NCBI GenBank assembly: GCA_001797905.1
Contig: MGQS01000111.1
Span: forward strand, 6,952-20,295
DNA: 13,344 nucleotides
Origin: Deltaproteobacteria bacterium RBG_16_54_11
GTDB taxonomy: Bacteria; Desulfobacterota; B13-G15; RBG-16-54-18
Direction: 5' to 3'
A model generated the notes under the pieces. It was not told where the DNA came from and ran no database searches. It worked only from the letters and a program-made list of their open reading frames with translations. The position numbers and the translations under genes were made by a program. The first letter of the stretch is position 1. Each line of letters opens with the position of its first letter. This document shows positions 7,743 through 13,316 of this stretch, piece by piece.

Positions 7743-8929
7743 TTCTTCCCCACATCCCGCGAAATAAGGGCCTTATCCCTTGCCTCTTCAAGTCTCTCTC
7801 GACCATATTCTTGCAGGATCTCCCGGATCTGAGGATAAACCCCCAGTATCTCTTCAACATCATTTTTAGAGGCCATCAAGAGCTCTGTGCGGGTCACCGT
7901 CCTCACCGACGCGGTGTGATTTCTGCCCAGGAGGAGCGATATCTCGCCGAAGATATCCCCTGCGGCAAGGTGGCCTACGGCGACCTCCTTCCCGTCTTTT
8001 TCAATAAAAACCTCCGCCCTGCCCGACTTGATGAGATAGAGAAAGGCAGGCAGGGTTCCTTCTTGGATCACCGTCATGTTCGCATCCACCACCTTATGGG
8101 AAAATCTCTCCACCAGGCGCTTTCTATCCTGTGGACTCAGGGCGTTAAAGGGCGGAGAAAGGGCAAGGATAGTATCCACCACCCTCTTTTTGTAGAGGGT
8201 CAAGAGGACTTCAGCGATATTGGGATAGGCCTTCTTGATCTCGTCAAAATCCTCCCGCGTCATCTCCAGAAGGCTGACATCGGTCAGCGCCCTGGCTGAG
8301 GCGCTGCGTCGCTGGTGGGAGAAGAAGCTGAACTCCCCGAAGAAATCCCCGGCTTCGAGGACATTGAGGAGGACCTCCTTCTTCTCTTTTATGTTGTATT
8401 TATATATCCCTACCTTTCCTTGGCTGACGACGTAAATGGAATCCCCCTGCTCTCCCTCCTTGCATATCAGACTTTCTTTGTCGACCTGATACGATTTGAT
8501 CCGCGCCAAGACTTGCTGGAACTCCTCCTCTGAAAGGTCGGCAAAGAGGAGAGGGACGCTCGTCTCTTGCACCTCCTTCTGGGAAAGCAGGTCCTCCTTT
8601 CTGGATGAGAGGTCCTTTAAGACCTGGAGGGTCTCCTCATCGTCCGGCTCGATCTTGAGGACGAGCTTGCCGAGGGCGATGGCCTGGAGGAAAAGCCCCT
8701 TTTTAACGTATTCCGCAAGGACATATTTATACCTGATAAGGGACTCGGGCTCTCTCCCCACCTTTCGCAGCAAGTCCCCTATCTGGACCTGAACCTGTAG
8801 ATCTTCCGGGGTGACCTCTGCCAGCCGTTTGAACTCCACCAGGGCCTTTGCCAGCTCTCCCCTGCTGATGTAATGCTGGCCCCTCTCCCTGAGGGCCTTT
8901 TCTTGATCTTTGTTTTCAGTCATCATCAC
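7733..8929 (-). CDS. Tandem cyclic-nucleotide-binding-domain protein with helical (TPR-like) N-terminus, between lolC and lolD
   Basis: I recognise the domains but not a named protein. Of 398 residues, about 10-115 are amphipathic helical pairs resembling tetratricopeptide repeats (for example GELAKALVEFKRLAEVTPED and LFLQAIALGKLVLKIEPDDE). Two cyclic-nucleotide-binding (CAP-like) domains follow, about 125-245 and 255-375. The first phosphate-binding cassette is FFGEFSFFSHQRRSAS (196-211), with arginine at the usual PRxA position (Arg208). The second is IFGEISLLLGRNHTAS (326-341), with His338 there. There is no DNA-binding helix-turn-helix, signal peptide or membrane segment, so it should be a cytoplasmic sensor or scaffold. 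The GTG start overlaps the lolC stop by 4 nt (ATG at 8926 or 8923 are alternatives) and its 3' end overlaps lolD by 10 nt, so it is made together with the lipoprotein exporter. Ligand and partner are unknown. Confidence 0.88.
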   Translation of the reverse strand: MMMTENKDQEKALRERGQHYISRGELAKALVEFKRLAEVTPEDLQVQVQIGDLLRKVGREPESLIRYKYVLAEYVKKGLFLQAIALGKLVLKIEPDDEETLQVLKDLSSRKEDLLSQKEVQETSVPLLFADLSEEEFQQVLARIKSYQVDKESLICKEGEQGDSIYVVSQGKVGIYKYNIKEKKEVLLNVLEAGDFFGEFSFFSHQRRSASARALTDVSLLEMTREDFDEIKKAYPNIAEVLLTLYKKRVVDTILALSPPFNALSPQDRKRLVERFSHKVVDANMTVIQEGTLPAFLYLIKSGRAEVFIEKDGKEVAVGHLAAGDIFGEISLLLGRNHTASVRTVTRTELLMASKNDVEEILGVYPQIREILQEYGRERLEEARDKALISRDVGKKWI

Positions 8930-10182
8930 TCGTAACGCAAGGCCTCCGTAGGGTCAAAGCTTGCGGCCTTCCACGCCGGATAGATGGTTGCCAGCAGGCT
9001 TATCCCCATGGCCACACCGATTACGATGACGACATCGACGGGATCAACCCGGGAGGGGAGCTGATTTATCCAATAGACATCTCCCGGCATCGCCTTGAAG
9101 CCGAGCAACCGCTCCAACAGGCCCGTGATCGCCCCTAAGTTGTGGGCTATGAGGAGCCCACAGACAGAGCCCAAAAAGGTCCCCACCAAACCGACGATGA
9201 AGCCCTCGAAGACAAAAATCTTCATGATACTGCTGCGCCTCGCCCCCATGGATTTGAGGATGGCGATATCGCGATGCTTCTCCATCACCACCATGATCAG
9301 GGTTGTGATGATATTGAAGGCTGCCACGCCGACGATCAGGGACAAGAGGATAAACATCATCAATTTTTCCAACTTGAGGGCGGAGAAGAGTTTTTTAAAC
9401 ATCGTCATCCAATCCTTGGCATAGTAACCGGGCCCCATTTTTTCTTCGATCCGCTCCGCAACGGCGTCTGCCTGGTAGATATCCTTCACCGTGATCTCAA
9501 TGCTCGTAGCCACGTCCCCTATCCTCAGGAACTCCTGGGCGCCGGGAAGGGAGATATAGGCAAAGGTCGAATCATAATCGAACATCCCGAACTCGAAGAT
9601 CCCCGTCACCTTAAACCGCTTCACCCGCGGGGCCATCCCTACCGGTGTTATATCCCCGAGCGGGGAGATAACGGTTATGGTATCATCGAGGAAGACCCCC
9701 AAGTTCTTGGCCAGCTCCTTTCCTATGATGATGCCGGGCAACCTTCCTCCTGCATCCCGGTTCAGGCTGTCGATTGCACCCTCTATGATGCTCTTTTGCA
9801 AGTTGGATACCTTGCGTTCCAACGGGGGATCGATTCCCCGCACAAACGCACCGGCTACCCCCCCCGTGCCGGACAACATGACCTGAGCAGAGGCAAAGGG
9901 GGCCGCGGCAAGCACCCCCGGCACCCCTTCGACCTTCTTTATGACCTCGCGATAATCTTTGATCCCGCTTCCATATTTACTCAGAACAATGTGGGCGTTG
10001 GTCCCCAGGATCTTCTCCCTGATCTCGTGCCCGAAGCCGTCCATTACCGCCAGGACGACTATGAGGGCCATCACCCCCAACATGATCCCGATGATGGAGA
10101 AAAAGGTGATGATGGAGATAAAGGTCTGCTTCCTCTTGGCCTTGAGATAACGCAGGCCGATGAAGAGCTCATAGGGGAGCAT
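8926..10182 (-). CDS. lolC: Lipoprotein-releasing ABC transporter permease (LolC/LolE family)
   Basis: This is the inner-membrane subunit that, with LolD, lifts lipoproteins out of the membrane. The 418 residues show the MacB/FtsX-type four-helix topology: TM1 about 22-46, a large periplasmic domain about 48-268, then TM2 (272-300), TM3 (322-348) and TM4 (382-402). The N-terminus YELFIGLRYLKAKRKQTFIS and C-terminus YPAWKAASFDPTEALRYE are hallmarks of the LolC/E family. ILKSMGARRSSIMKIF (308-323) is the cytoplasmic coupling region that contacts LolD. Only one such gene occurs here, whereas E. coli uses LolC plus LolE, so a homodimer is likely (inference; a second copy could be elsewhere). ATG 10182 overlaps the lysS stop by 1 nt (TGATG), with AGGGAG 8 nt upstream. 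Confidence 0.94.
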   Translation of the reverse strand: MLPYELFIGLRYLKAKRKQTFISIITFFSIIGIMLGVMALIVVLAVMDGFGHEIREKILGTNAHIVLSKYGSGIKDYREVIKKVEGVPGVLAAAPFASAQVMLSGTGGVAGAFVRGIDPPLERKVSNLQKSIIEGAIDSLNRDAGGRLPGIIIGKELAKNLGVFLDDTITVISPLGDITPVGMAPRVKRFKVTGIFEFGMFDYDSTFAYISLPGAQEFLRIGDVATSIEITVKDIYQADAVAERIEEKMGPGYYAKDWMTMFKKLFSALKLEKLMMFILLSLIVGVAAFNIITTLIMVVMEKHRDIAILKSMGARRSSIMKIFVFEGFIVGLVGTFLGSVCGLLIAHNLGAITGLLERLLGFKAMPGDVYWINQLPSRVDPVDVVIVIGVAMGISLLATIYPAWKAASFDPTEALRYE

Positions 10183-11660
10183 CAGGTCTTCTCCCTCATC
10201 TGGGGGAAGAAGATGACATCCCTGATGGAAGGGGAGTCGGTCAGGATCATCACGAGCCTATCTATCCCGATTCCCGCCCCTGCCGTGGGGGGCATGCCGT
10301 ACTCCAGGGCGGTAAGAAATGCCTCGTCAATAATGGAGAGGTCGTCCTCAGCGACTCCCTTGCGAGCCGCCTGTTTCCGAAACCTCTCCCGCTGGTCCTC
10401 GGGATCGTTGAGCTCGGAGAACCCATTGGCTATCTCCCTGCCCATGATGAAGAGCTCAAACCGCTCCGTGACTGTCGGGTCCGCGCCCTTTCTCCGGGCC
10501 AGAGGGGAGACCTCCACCGGATATTCGGTGATAAAGGTGGGCTGGATGAGCTTGGGCTCTACGGCCTGTTCAAAGATCTTCACCAAGAGTTCCGCATGGC
10601 TCTCAACCTCCGTCACTTCCAGCCCTAATTCCTGCGCCAGACCGGAAGCGTAGGCCCTATCGGAAAGGACCTTCCCATCCACCTCTCCATACCGGTTCAG
10701 GGCCTCTTTGAGGGTGACGCGGGGCCAGGGCGGGGTCAGATCCAAGGCAGCCCCTTGATAGGTGATCTTAGGGGATTCACAGACCTTGCGGGCAACCTCT
10801 CCAATCATCTCCTCGATCAAGGCCATGAGGTCTTCATAGGTGCTATACGCCTGATAGAACTCCAACATGGTGAACTCGGGGTTGTGCTGGGAGGAGACCC
10901 CCTCATTGCGAAAGTTCCTGTTTAATTCAAAGACCCGCTCCACCCCGCCGATCACCAGCCGTTTGAGGTAGAGCTCCGGCGCGATGCGCAGGTAAAGATC
11001 CATATTCAGGGCGTTGTGATGGGTCTTGAAGGGGCGCGCCGTCGCCCCGCCCGGGATGGGCTGCATCATCGGGGTCTCGACCTCCAGAAAGTCCCGCTGG
11101 AGGAGGAATGCCTTCAACCCCTGGATGATCTCGTTTCTTTTATAAAAGGTTTCTTTGACCTTTGGGTTCACGATAAGGTCCAGATACCGCTGCCGGTACC
11201 TTGTTTCCACATCGGTCAGGCCATGCCATTTCTCCGGAAGGGGATGGTAAGACTTGGCCAACAACTGGATGGATGAGGCCTCTATGGTCAGTTCCCCGGT
11301 CTTGGTTCGGAAGAGCCGCCCCCGCACCCCCAAGAAGTCACCTGCGTCGAGCCGCTTGAACAGCCCGAAGAGCTCTTCGCCCATCACATCCCGGCGCAGA
11401 TATACCTGTATTCGTCCCTTGCGGTCCTGCAGATGGACAAAAGCGGCACGACCGAAGTGCCTGATGGCCATGATGCGGCCGGCACAGCTCACGGTCTCCT
11501 CGAGTCCCGCCAGGGCCTCCGCAGACCAATCGCCATAGCGCTCGATGATTTCAGTGGAGGTATGTTCCGCTCTGAAGTCGTTGGGGAAGAGCTCAACCCC
11601 CATTGCCCGTAAGCCCTGGATTCGTTCCTTCCACTGTCTTAGGACTTCACTCTCCTCCAT
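10182..11660 (-). CDS. lysS: Lysyl-tRNA synthetase, class II
   Basis: LysS charges tRNA-Lys with lysine. The 492-residue product has an N-terminal OB-fold anticodon-binding domain (about 55-140, including VSCAGRIMAIRHFGRAAFVH) and a class II catalytic core. Motif 2 is around FELNRNFRNEGVSSQHNPEF (about 244-263) and motif 3 is GAGIGIDRLVMIL (about 461-473). Other family landmarks are PIPGGATARPF (about 201-211) and RFELFIMGREIANGFSELNDP (about 400-420). The open frame starts at GTG 11663, but ATG 11660 is preferred since GGAG lies 5 nt before it and only 2 nt before the GTG. It is the first gene of the minus-strand cluster, overlapping lolC by one base; lysS heading this operon is familiar in deltaproteobacteria. 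A promoter is visible about 40-65 nt upstream. Confidence 0.97.
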   Translation of the reverse strand: MEESEVLRQWKERIQGLRAMGVELFPNDFRAEHTSTEIIERYGDWSAEALAGLEETVSCAGRIMAIRHFGRAAFVHLQDRKGRIQVYLRRDVMGEELFGLFKRLDAGDFLGVRGRLFRTKTGELTIEASSIQLLAKSYHPLPEKWHGLTDVETRYRQRYLDLIVNPKVKETFYKRNEIIQGLKAFLLQRDFLEVETPMMQPIPGGATARPFKTHHNALNMDLYLRIAPELYLKRLVIGGVERVFELNRNFRNEGVSSQHNPEFTMLEFYQAYSTYEDLMALIEEMIGEVARKVCESPKITYQGAALDLTPPWPRVTLKEALNRYGEVDGKVLSDRAYASGLAQELGLEVTEVESHAELLVKIFEQAVEPKLIQPTFITEYPVEVSPLARRKGADPTVTERFELFIMGREIANGFSELNDPEDQRERFRKQAARKGVAEDDLSIIDEAFLTALEYGMPPTAGAGIGIDRLVMILTDSPSIRDVIFFPQMREKT

Positions 11661-11695
11661 CACCGCTCCAAAAGACGATAAATGTTAAGAAGTTG

Positions 11696-11724
11696 AGGTT
11701 ATCTTATTTAAAAAAAGAGGTCAA
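11696..11724 (-). promoter_or_regulatory. Predicted sigma-70 promoter of the lysS-lol-bam-lpx cluster
   Basis: On the minus strand TTGACC (11724-11719, 5/6 of the -35 consensus) is followed by an AT-rich spacer with a T-run. A -10 region AAGATAACCT (11705-11696) then follows, read either as GATAAC with a 15-nt spacer or TAACCT with 17. Transcription would start near 11690, giving a leader of about 30 nt before the lysS ATG at 11660, too short for a riboswitch or T-box. The surrounding 11690-11760 stretch is strikingly AT-rich compared with flanking DNA, as expected of a promoter. By-eye prediction. Confidence 0.5.
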
Positions 11725-11799
11725 TACCAAAATATTTTACATTTCGTAGCAAATAAATCCTTACTCTCACTGCTGGAAAAGGGCTGGCGGCGAGCCATT

Positions 11800-11871
11800 C
11801 GGCTGTGAGCCCCTCGGTCGTGAGCCCCTCGGTCGTGAGCTCGGGGTCGAACGACTCGGGGTCGAACGACT
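11800..11871. repeat. Tandem 15-nt repeats with inverted halves in the divergent lysS intergenic region
   Basis: Five units lie head to tail: CGGCTGTGAGCCCCT (11800-11814), CGGTCGTGAGCCCCT (11815-11829), CGGTCGTGAGCT (11830-11841, 12 nt), then CGGGGTCGAACGACT twice (11842-11856 and 11857-11871, identical). The last two resemble the reverse complement of the first units, so the block can fold: GGTCGT (11831-11836) pairs with ACGACT (11851-11856, with one G-T pair), extended outward past a mismatch by CCCT/GGGG-type pairing. It lies between the lysS promoter and the plus-strand promoter near 11907-11934. I see no gene in 11664-11992. Two minus-strand open frames across it encode only low-complexity five-residue repeats and are judged spurious. 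Confidence 0.8.
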
Positions 11872-11906
11872 CACCCAAACCGATGCAGGTGAGGGAAACC
11901 AAATGC

Positions 11907-11941
11907 TTGACTTCTCCGCCTCGCCTGATATATCGTGAGGC
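11907..11941 (+). promoter_or_regulatory. Predicted promoter of the small membrane-protein gene, with a dyad over the -10
   Basis: TTGACT (11907-11912, 5/6) and TATATC (11929-11934, 4/6) are 16 nt apart, giving a start site near 11941 and a leader of about 50 nt. An inverted repeat GCCTCGC (11918-11924) / GTGAGGC (11935-11941), seven pairs with one G-T, brackets the -10 box exactly. Such an arrangement could be an operator or a chance hairpin. By-eye prediction. Confidence 0.45.
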
Positions 11942-11992
11942 AGTTGCAGCAGCGGTTTGTTCAACGCTAACCAAACAAAAGGAGGGGATACC

Positions 11993-12214
11993 ATGGATAA
12001 GTTCTATGCGTTTGTCAGCAAGGTGTTATTGTTGGTCGGTTTGATCAGCTTAGTCCTCGCGGTCATCGTGAAGCTCTTCGAGCAGTATGCCTACTTTGGC
12101 ATCTTTCCCTTAAGCTATCTGCGGTTCGCCGGGGTCTGTTTCCTCTTCGTCGTCGCCAACAGCCTTTCTCAGAAGGCGGCAGGGAAACAGCCGCAGAAAA
12201 AGAGAAGGAGATAG
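11993..12214 (+). CDS. Small two-helix membrane protein, unknown function
   Basis: I do not recognise this 73-residue protein. Two hydrophobic stretches, about 8-27 (VSKVLLLVGLISLVLAVIVK) and about 43-58 (LRFAGVCFLFVVANSL), predict two membrane helices joined by a short loop with aromatic residues (EQYAYFGIFPLSY). The tail is strongly basic (KAAGKQPQKKRRR), so both ends should face the cytoplasm by the positive-inside rule, although the N-terminus is near neutral. ATG 11993 was chosen because AGGAGG lies 7 nt upstream. The open frame extends to 11957 but without a ribosome binding site. It has a plausible promoter upstream and a strong intrinsic terminator 27 nt downstream, so it is a stand-alone transcription unit. 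A good start signal plus hydrophobic pattern argue it is real. Confidence 0.82.
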   Translation: MDKFYAFVSKVLLLVGLISLVLAVIVKLFEQYAYFGIFPLSYLRFAGVCFLFVVANSLSQKAAGKQPQKKRRR

Positions 12215-12240
12215 TCACCTGGGGCATTATGCGCCAAAAG

Positions 12241-12267
12241 AGACGGGCTTCAGGCCCGTCTTTTTTT
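12241..12267 (+). terminator. Intrinsic terminator after the small membrane-protein gene
   Basis: The stem AGACGGGC (12241-12248) pairs perfectly with GCCCGTCT (12254-12261) across a five-base loop TTCAG and runs into seven T residues (12261-12267). This is a textbook rho-independent terminator for the plus strand. An A-run (12236-12239) on the other side gives it weak potential on the minus strand as well. Confidence 0.93.
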
Positions 12268-12530
12268 ATCTTTGGATAGTTGTATCTTAGACGGTGTGGC
12301 AGTAGCTTATCAGCATAAAGGTTGTATTAGGATCATGCGCAGAAATGTTTCGTTATATTCCTTATCAATTAAGTATGGTGGTTTAGTCCGCACGAACCTT
12401 GAAAATACTATTTATCCCCTCTCCCTCCACGCCACAAAAACGGCGGGATCCCCGACAGGGGAGAGGAAAGAAATTTATTTTCTAAGCAATGGACAGAAAG
12501 TTTATGTATATTAATTGTTAGAGGTAGGAA
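12268..12530. other. AT-rich intergenic stretch without a convincing gene
   Basis: Base composition is clearly more AT-rich than the coding DNA on either side. An open frame on the plus strand (12272-12514) begins with TTG immediately after the terminator T-run, has no ribosome binding site and runs through a palindrome, so I do not call it. No tRNA, known riboswitch or strong promoter is evident. A 5/6 -35-like TGGACA at 12490-12495 and AT-rich -10-like sequences near 12503-12512 might drive the downstream short ORF and mgsA, but no pair has good spacing. Confidence 0.6.
12418..12466. repeat. Nested intergenic hairpin (REP-like palindrome)
   Basis: Outer arms CCTCTCCCT (12418-12426) and GGGGAGAGG (12458-12466) form nine pairs, one of them T-G. 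Inside, CGCC (12430-12433) pairs with GGCG (12442-12445) around an A-rich loop. The GC-rich hairpin stands out in AT-rich surroundings. CCCTCTCC/GGAGAGG palindromes of this type occur dispersed between genes in many bacteria, so a mobile or repetitive origin is likely but cannot be tested with one copy. Confidence 0.65.
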
Positions 12531-12602
12531 ATGGAATGCGAAAAAATTGATTTAGATATTCTGGAGGTTACATATTACGAGAAAGGGGAAAGAGTCGTAT
12601 GA
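12531..12602 (+). CDS. Putative 23-residue ORF translationally overlapping mgsA
   Basis: ATG 12531 opens a 23-codon frame encoding MECEKIDLDILEVTYYEKGERVV, ending at TGA 12600-12602. GAGG lies 6 nt upstream, and an in-frame TAG two codons before the ATG fixes the start. Its stop overlaps the mgsA start as ATGA (12599-12602). mgsA itself has only a weak, distant ribosome binding site, so this short frame could be a leader that couples translation to mgsA, or a small acidic protein. I recognise no family. Its short length means chance occurrence is possible; the ATGA overlap and start signal are the main support. Confidence 0.5.
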   Translation: MECEKIDLDILEVTYYEKGERVV

Positions 12603-13072
12603 CAGTTAAAAAGATAGCTATGAAACATAAAAAAAAGATCGCGCTTGTCGCGCACGACAATAAGAAGCGCGATCTAACGGAATGGGCCAAGTATAACAGA
12701 GATCTCCTGGCTCACCATGCGGTGTATGCTACCGGCACAACCGGCAGGGTATTGGAACAGGAACTTGGCTTTGAGATCACCGCGCTGCAGAGCGGGCCGT
12801 TGGGCGGTGATCTTCAAATCGGCGCCAAGATTGCCGATGGGGAGATTGATTTCCTCATTTTTTTCTGGGACCCGCTCGAGCCGGTGCCCCATGATCCTGA
12901 TGTCAAAGCGCTCTTACGCATGGCGGTGGTTTGGAATATCCCCCTTGCCTGCAACCGAACATCAGCCGATTTCATGATCTCATCACCCTTGATGGATGAA
13001 GACTATGATCGTCTTGTGCCTGATTATGATGCGTATAGGGCACGGAAGATAAAACGAAATGAGTCGCATTAA
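12599..13072 (+). CDS. mgsA: Methylglyoxal synthase MgsA
   Basis: MgsA converts dihydroxyacetone phosphate to methylglyoxal and inorganic phosphate in the cytoplasm, a bypass of lower glycolysis used when phosphate is short or sugar phosphates pile up. The 157-residue protein matches the E. coli enzyme in length and, strikingly, in residue numbering. It has AHDN with His19 and Asp20, phosphate-site residues in YATGTTG (43-49) and Ser65, SGPLGGDLQ with catalytic Asp71, and WDPLEPVPHDPDVKALLR (90-107) with His98 and Asp101. Lys23 is also kept. The start overlaps a 23-codon ORF by ATGA. An internal ATG at codon 8 has no ribosome binding site and would shorten the N-terminus. It faces the tRNA-Ala gene convergently. 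Family assignment is very secure; regulation by phosphate is family knowledge, not visible here. Confidence 0.97.
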   Translation: MTVKKIAMKHKKKIALVAHDNKKRDLTEWAKYNRDLLAHHAVYATGTTGRVLEQELGFEITALQSGPLGGDLQIGAKIADGEIDFLIFFWDPLEPVPHDPDVKALLRMAVVWNIPLACNRTSADFMISSPLMDEDYDRLVPDYDAYRARKIKRNESH

Positions 13073-13133
13073 AAAGGCCTCGCTTTAACAGGCGATAGCT
13101 TGCTGCACGCTACCGGGGGTAATCACGATTGAC

Positions 13134-13165
13134 AAGAAAATGGGCTAGCCGAGATGGCTAGCCCA
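13134..13165 (-). terminator. Intrinsic terminator of tRNA-Ala, possibly shared with mgsA
   Basis: TGGGCTAGCC (13141-13150) and GGCTAGCCCA (13156-13165) form a perfect 10-bp stem with a five-base loop. On the minus strand the stem is followed by TTTTCTT (13140-13134), fitting termination 11 nt downstream of the tRNA 3' end. On the plus strand it is followed by a less uniform T/C-rich stretch, so it may also stop mgsA transcription, which otherwise has no clear terminator. Confidence 0.88.
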
Positions 13166-13176
13166 TCGTTTCCTCT

Positions 13177-13252
<76 letters not shown>

Positions 13253-13267
13253 ATTGCTTGAAAATGT

Positions 13268-13296
13268 ATTATAGAGATCTCGTCCCATGGTGTCAA
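13268..13296 (-). promoter_or_regulatory. Consensus sigma-70 promoter of tRNA-Ala
   Basis: On the minus strand TTGACA (13296-13291) and TATAAT (13273-13268) are exact consensus hexamers separated by exactly 17 nt. Transcription should begin near 13261, only about 9 nt before the mature tRNA 5' end. A perfect match of both boxes and spacing is rare and suits a constitutively strong stable-RNA gene. Confidence 0.92.
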
Positions 13297-13316
13297 CACT
13301 CCGAATTCGGAGGGTT
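13295..13316. promoter_or_regulatory. 22-nt near-perfect dyad overlapping the tRNA-Ala -35 box
   Basis: AACACTCCGAATTCGGAGGGTT is a palindrome with a single mismatched pair; its core CTCCGAATTCGGAG (13299-13312) is perfect. It touches the last two bases of the -35 hexamer. It could be an operator for a dimeric regulator, or the end of an upstream transcription unit, though no T-run follows it on the minus strand. The beginning of any neighbouring gene beyond 13316 is not visible. Confidence 0.5.

Noticed and set aside
9142..10653. 503-residue plus-strand open frame antisense to lolC and the 3' part of lysS
   Set aside because: It lies opposite two certain genes, its translation is rich in His, Asp, Pro and Gly as expected from an antisense frame of GC-biased coding DNA, and it has no domain I recognise.
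11661..11695. T-box or riboswitch in the lysS leader
   Set aside because: From the predicted transcript start only about 30 nt precede the ATG, too short for such structures, and no T-box motif is present.
11800..11871. Possible CRISPR array
   Set aside because: Units are directly adjacent with no spacers and are only 15 nt long.
11708..11994. Two minus-strand open frames (about 75-88 codons) over the repeat block
   Set aside because: Their sequence is mostly short peptide repeats created by the 15-nt DNA repeats, they have no convincing start signal, and they cross the predicted lysS promoter region.
12272..12514. 80-residue plus-strand open frame starting with TTG
   Set aside because: The start directly follows a terminator T-run, there is no ribosome binding site, and the frame runs through a GC-rich palindrome; the peptide resembles no family I know.
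13073..13133. Separate terminator directly after mgsA
   Set aside because: A stem of CGATAGC with GCTACCG (one mismatch) can form near 13092-13120, but no T-run follows; the 13141-13165 hairpin is a better candidate.
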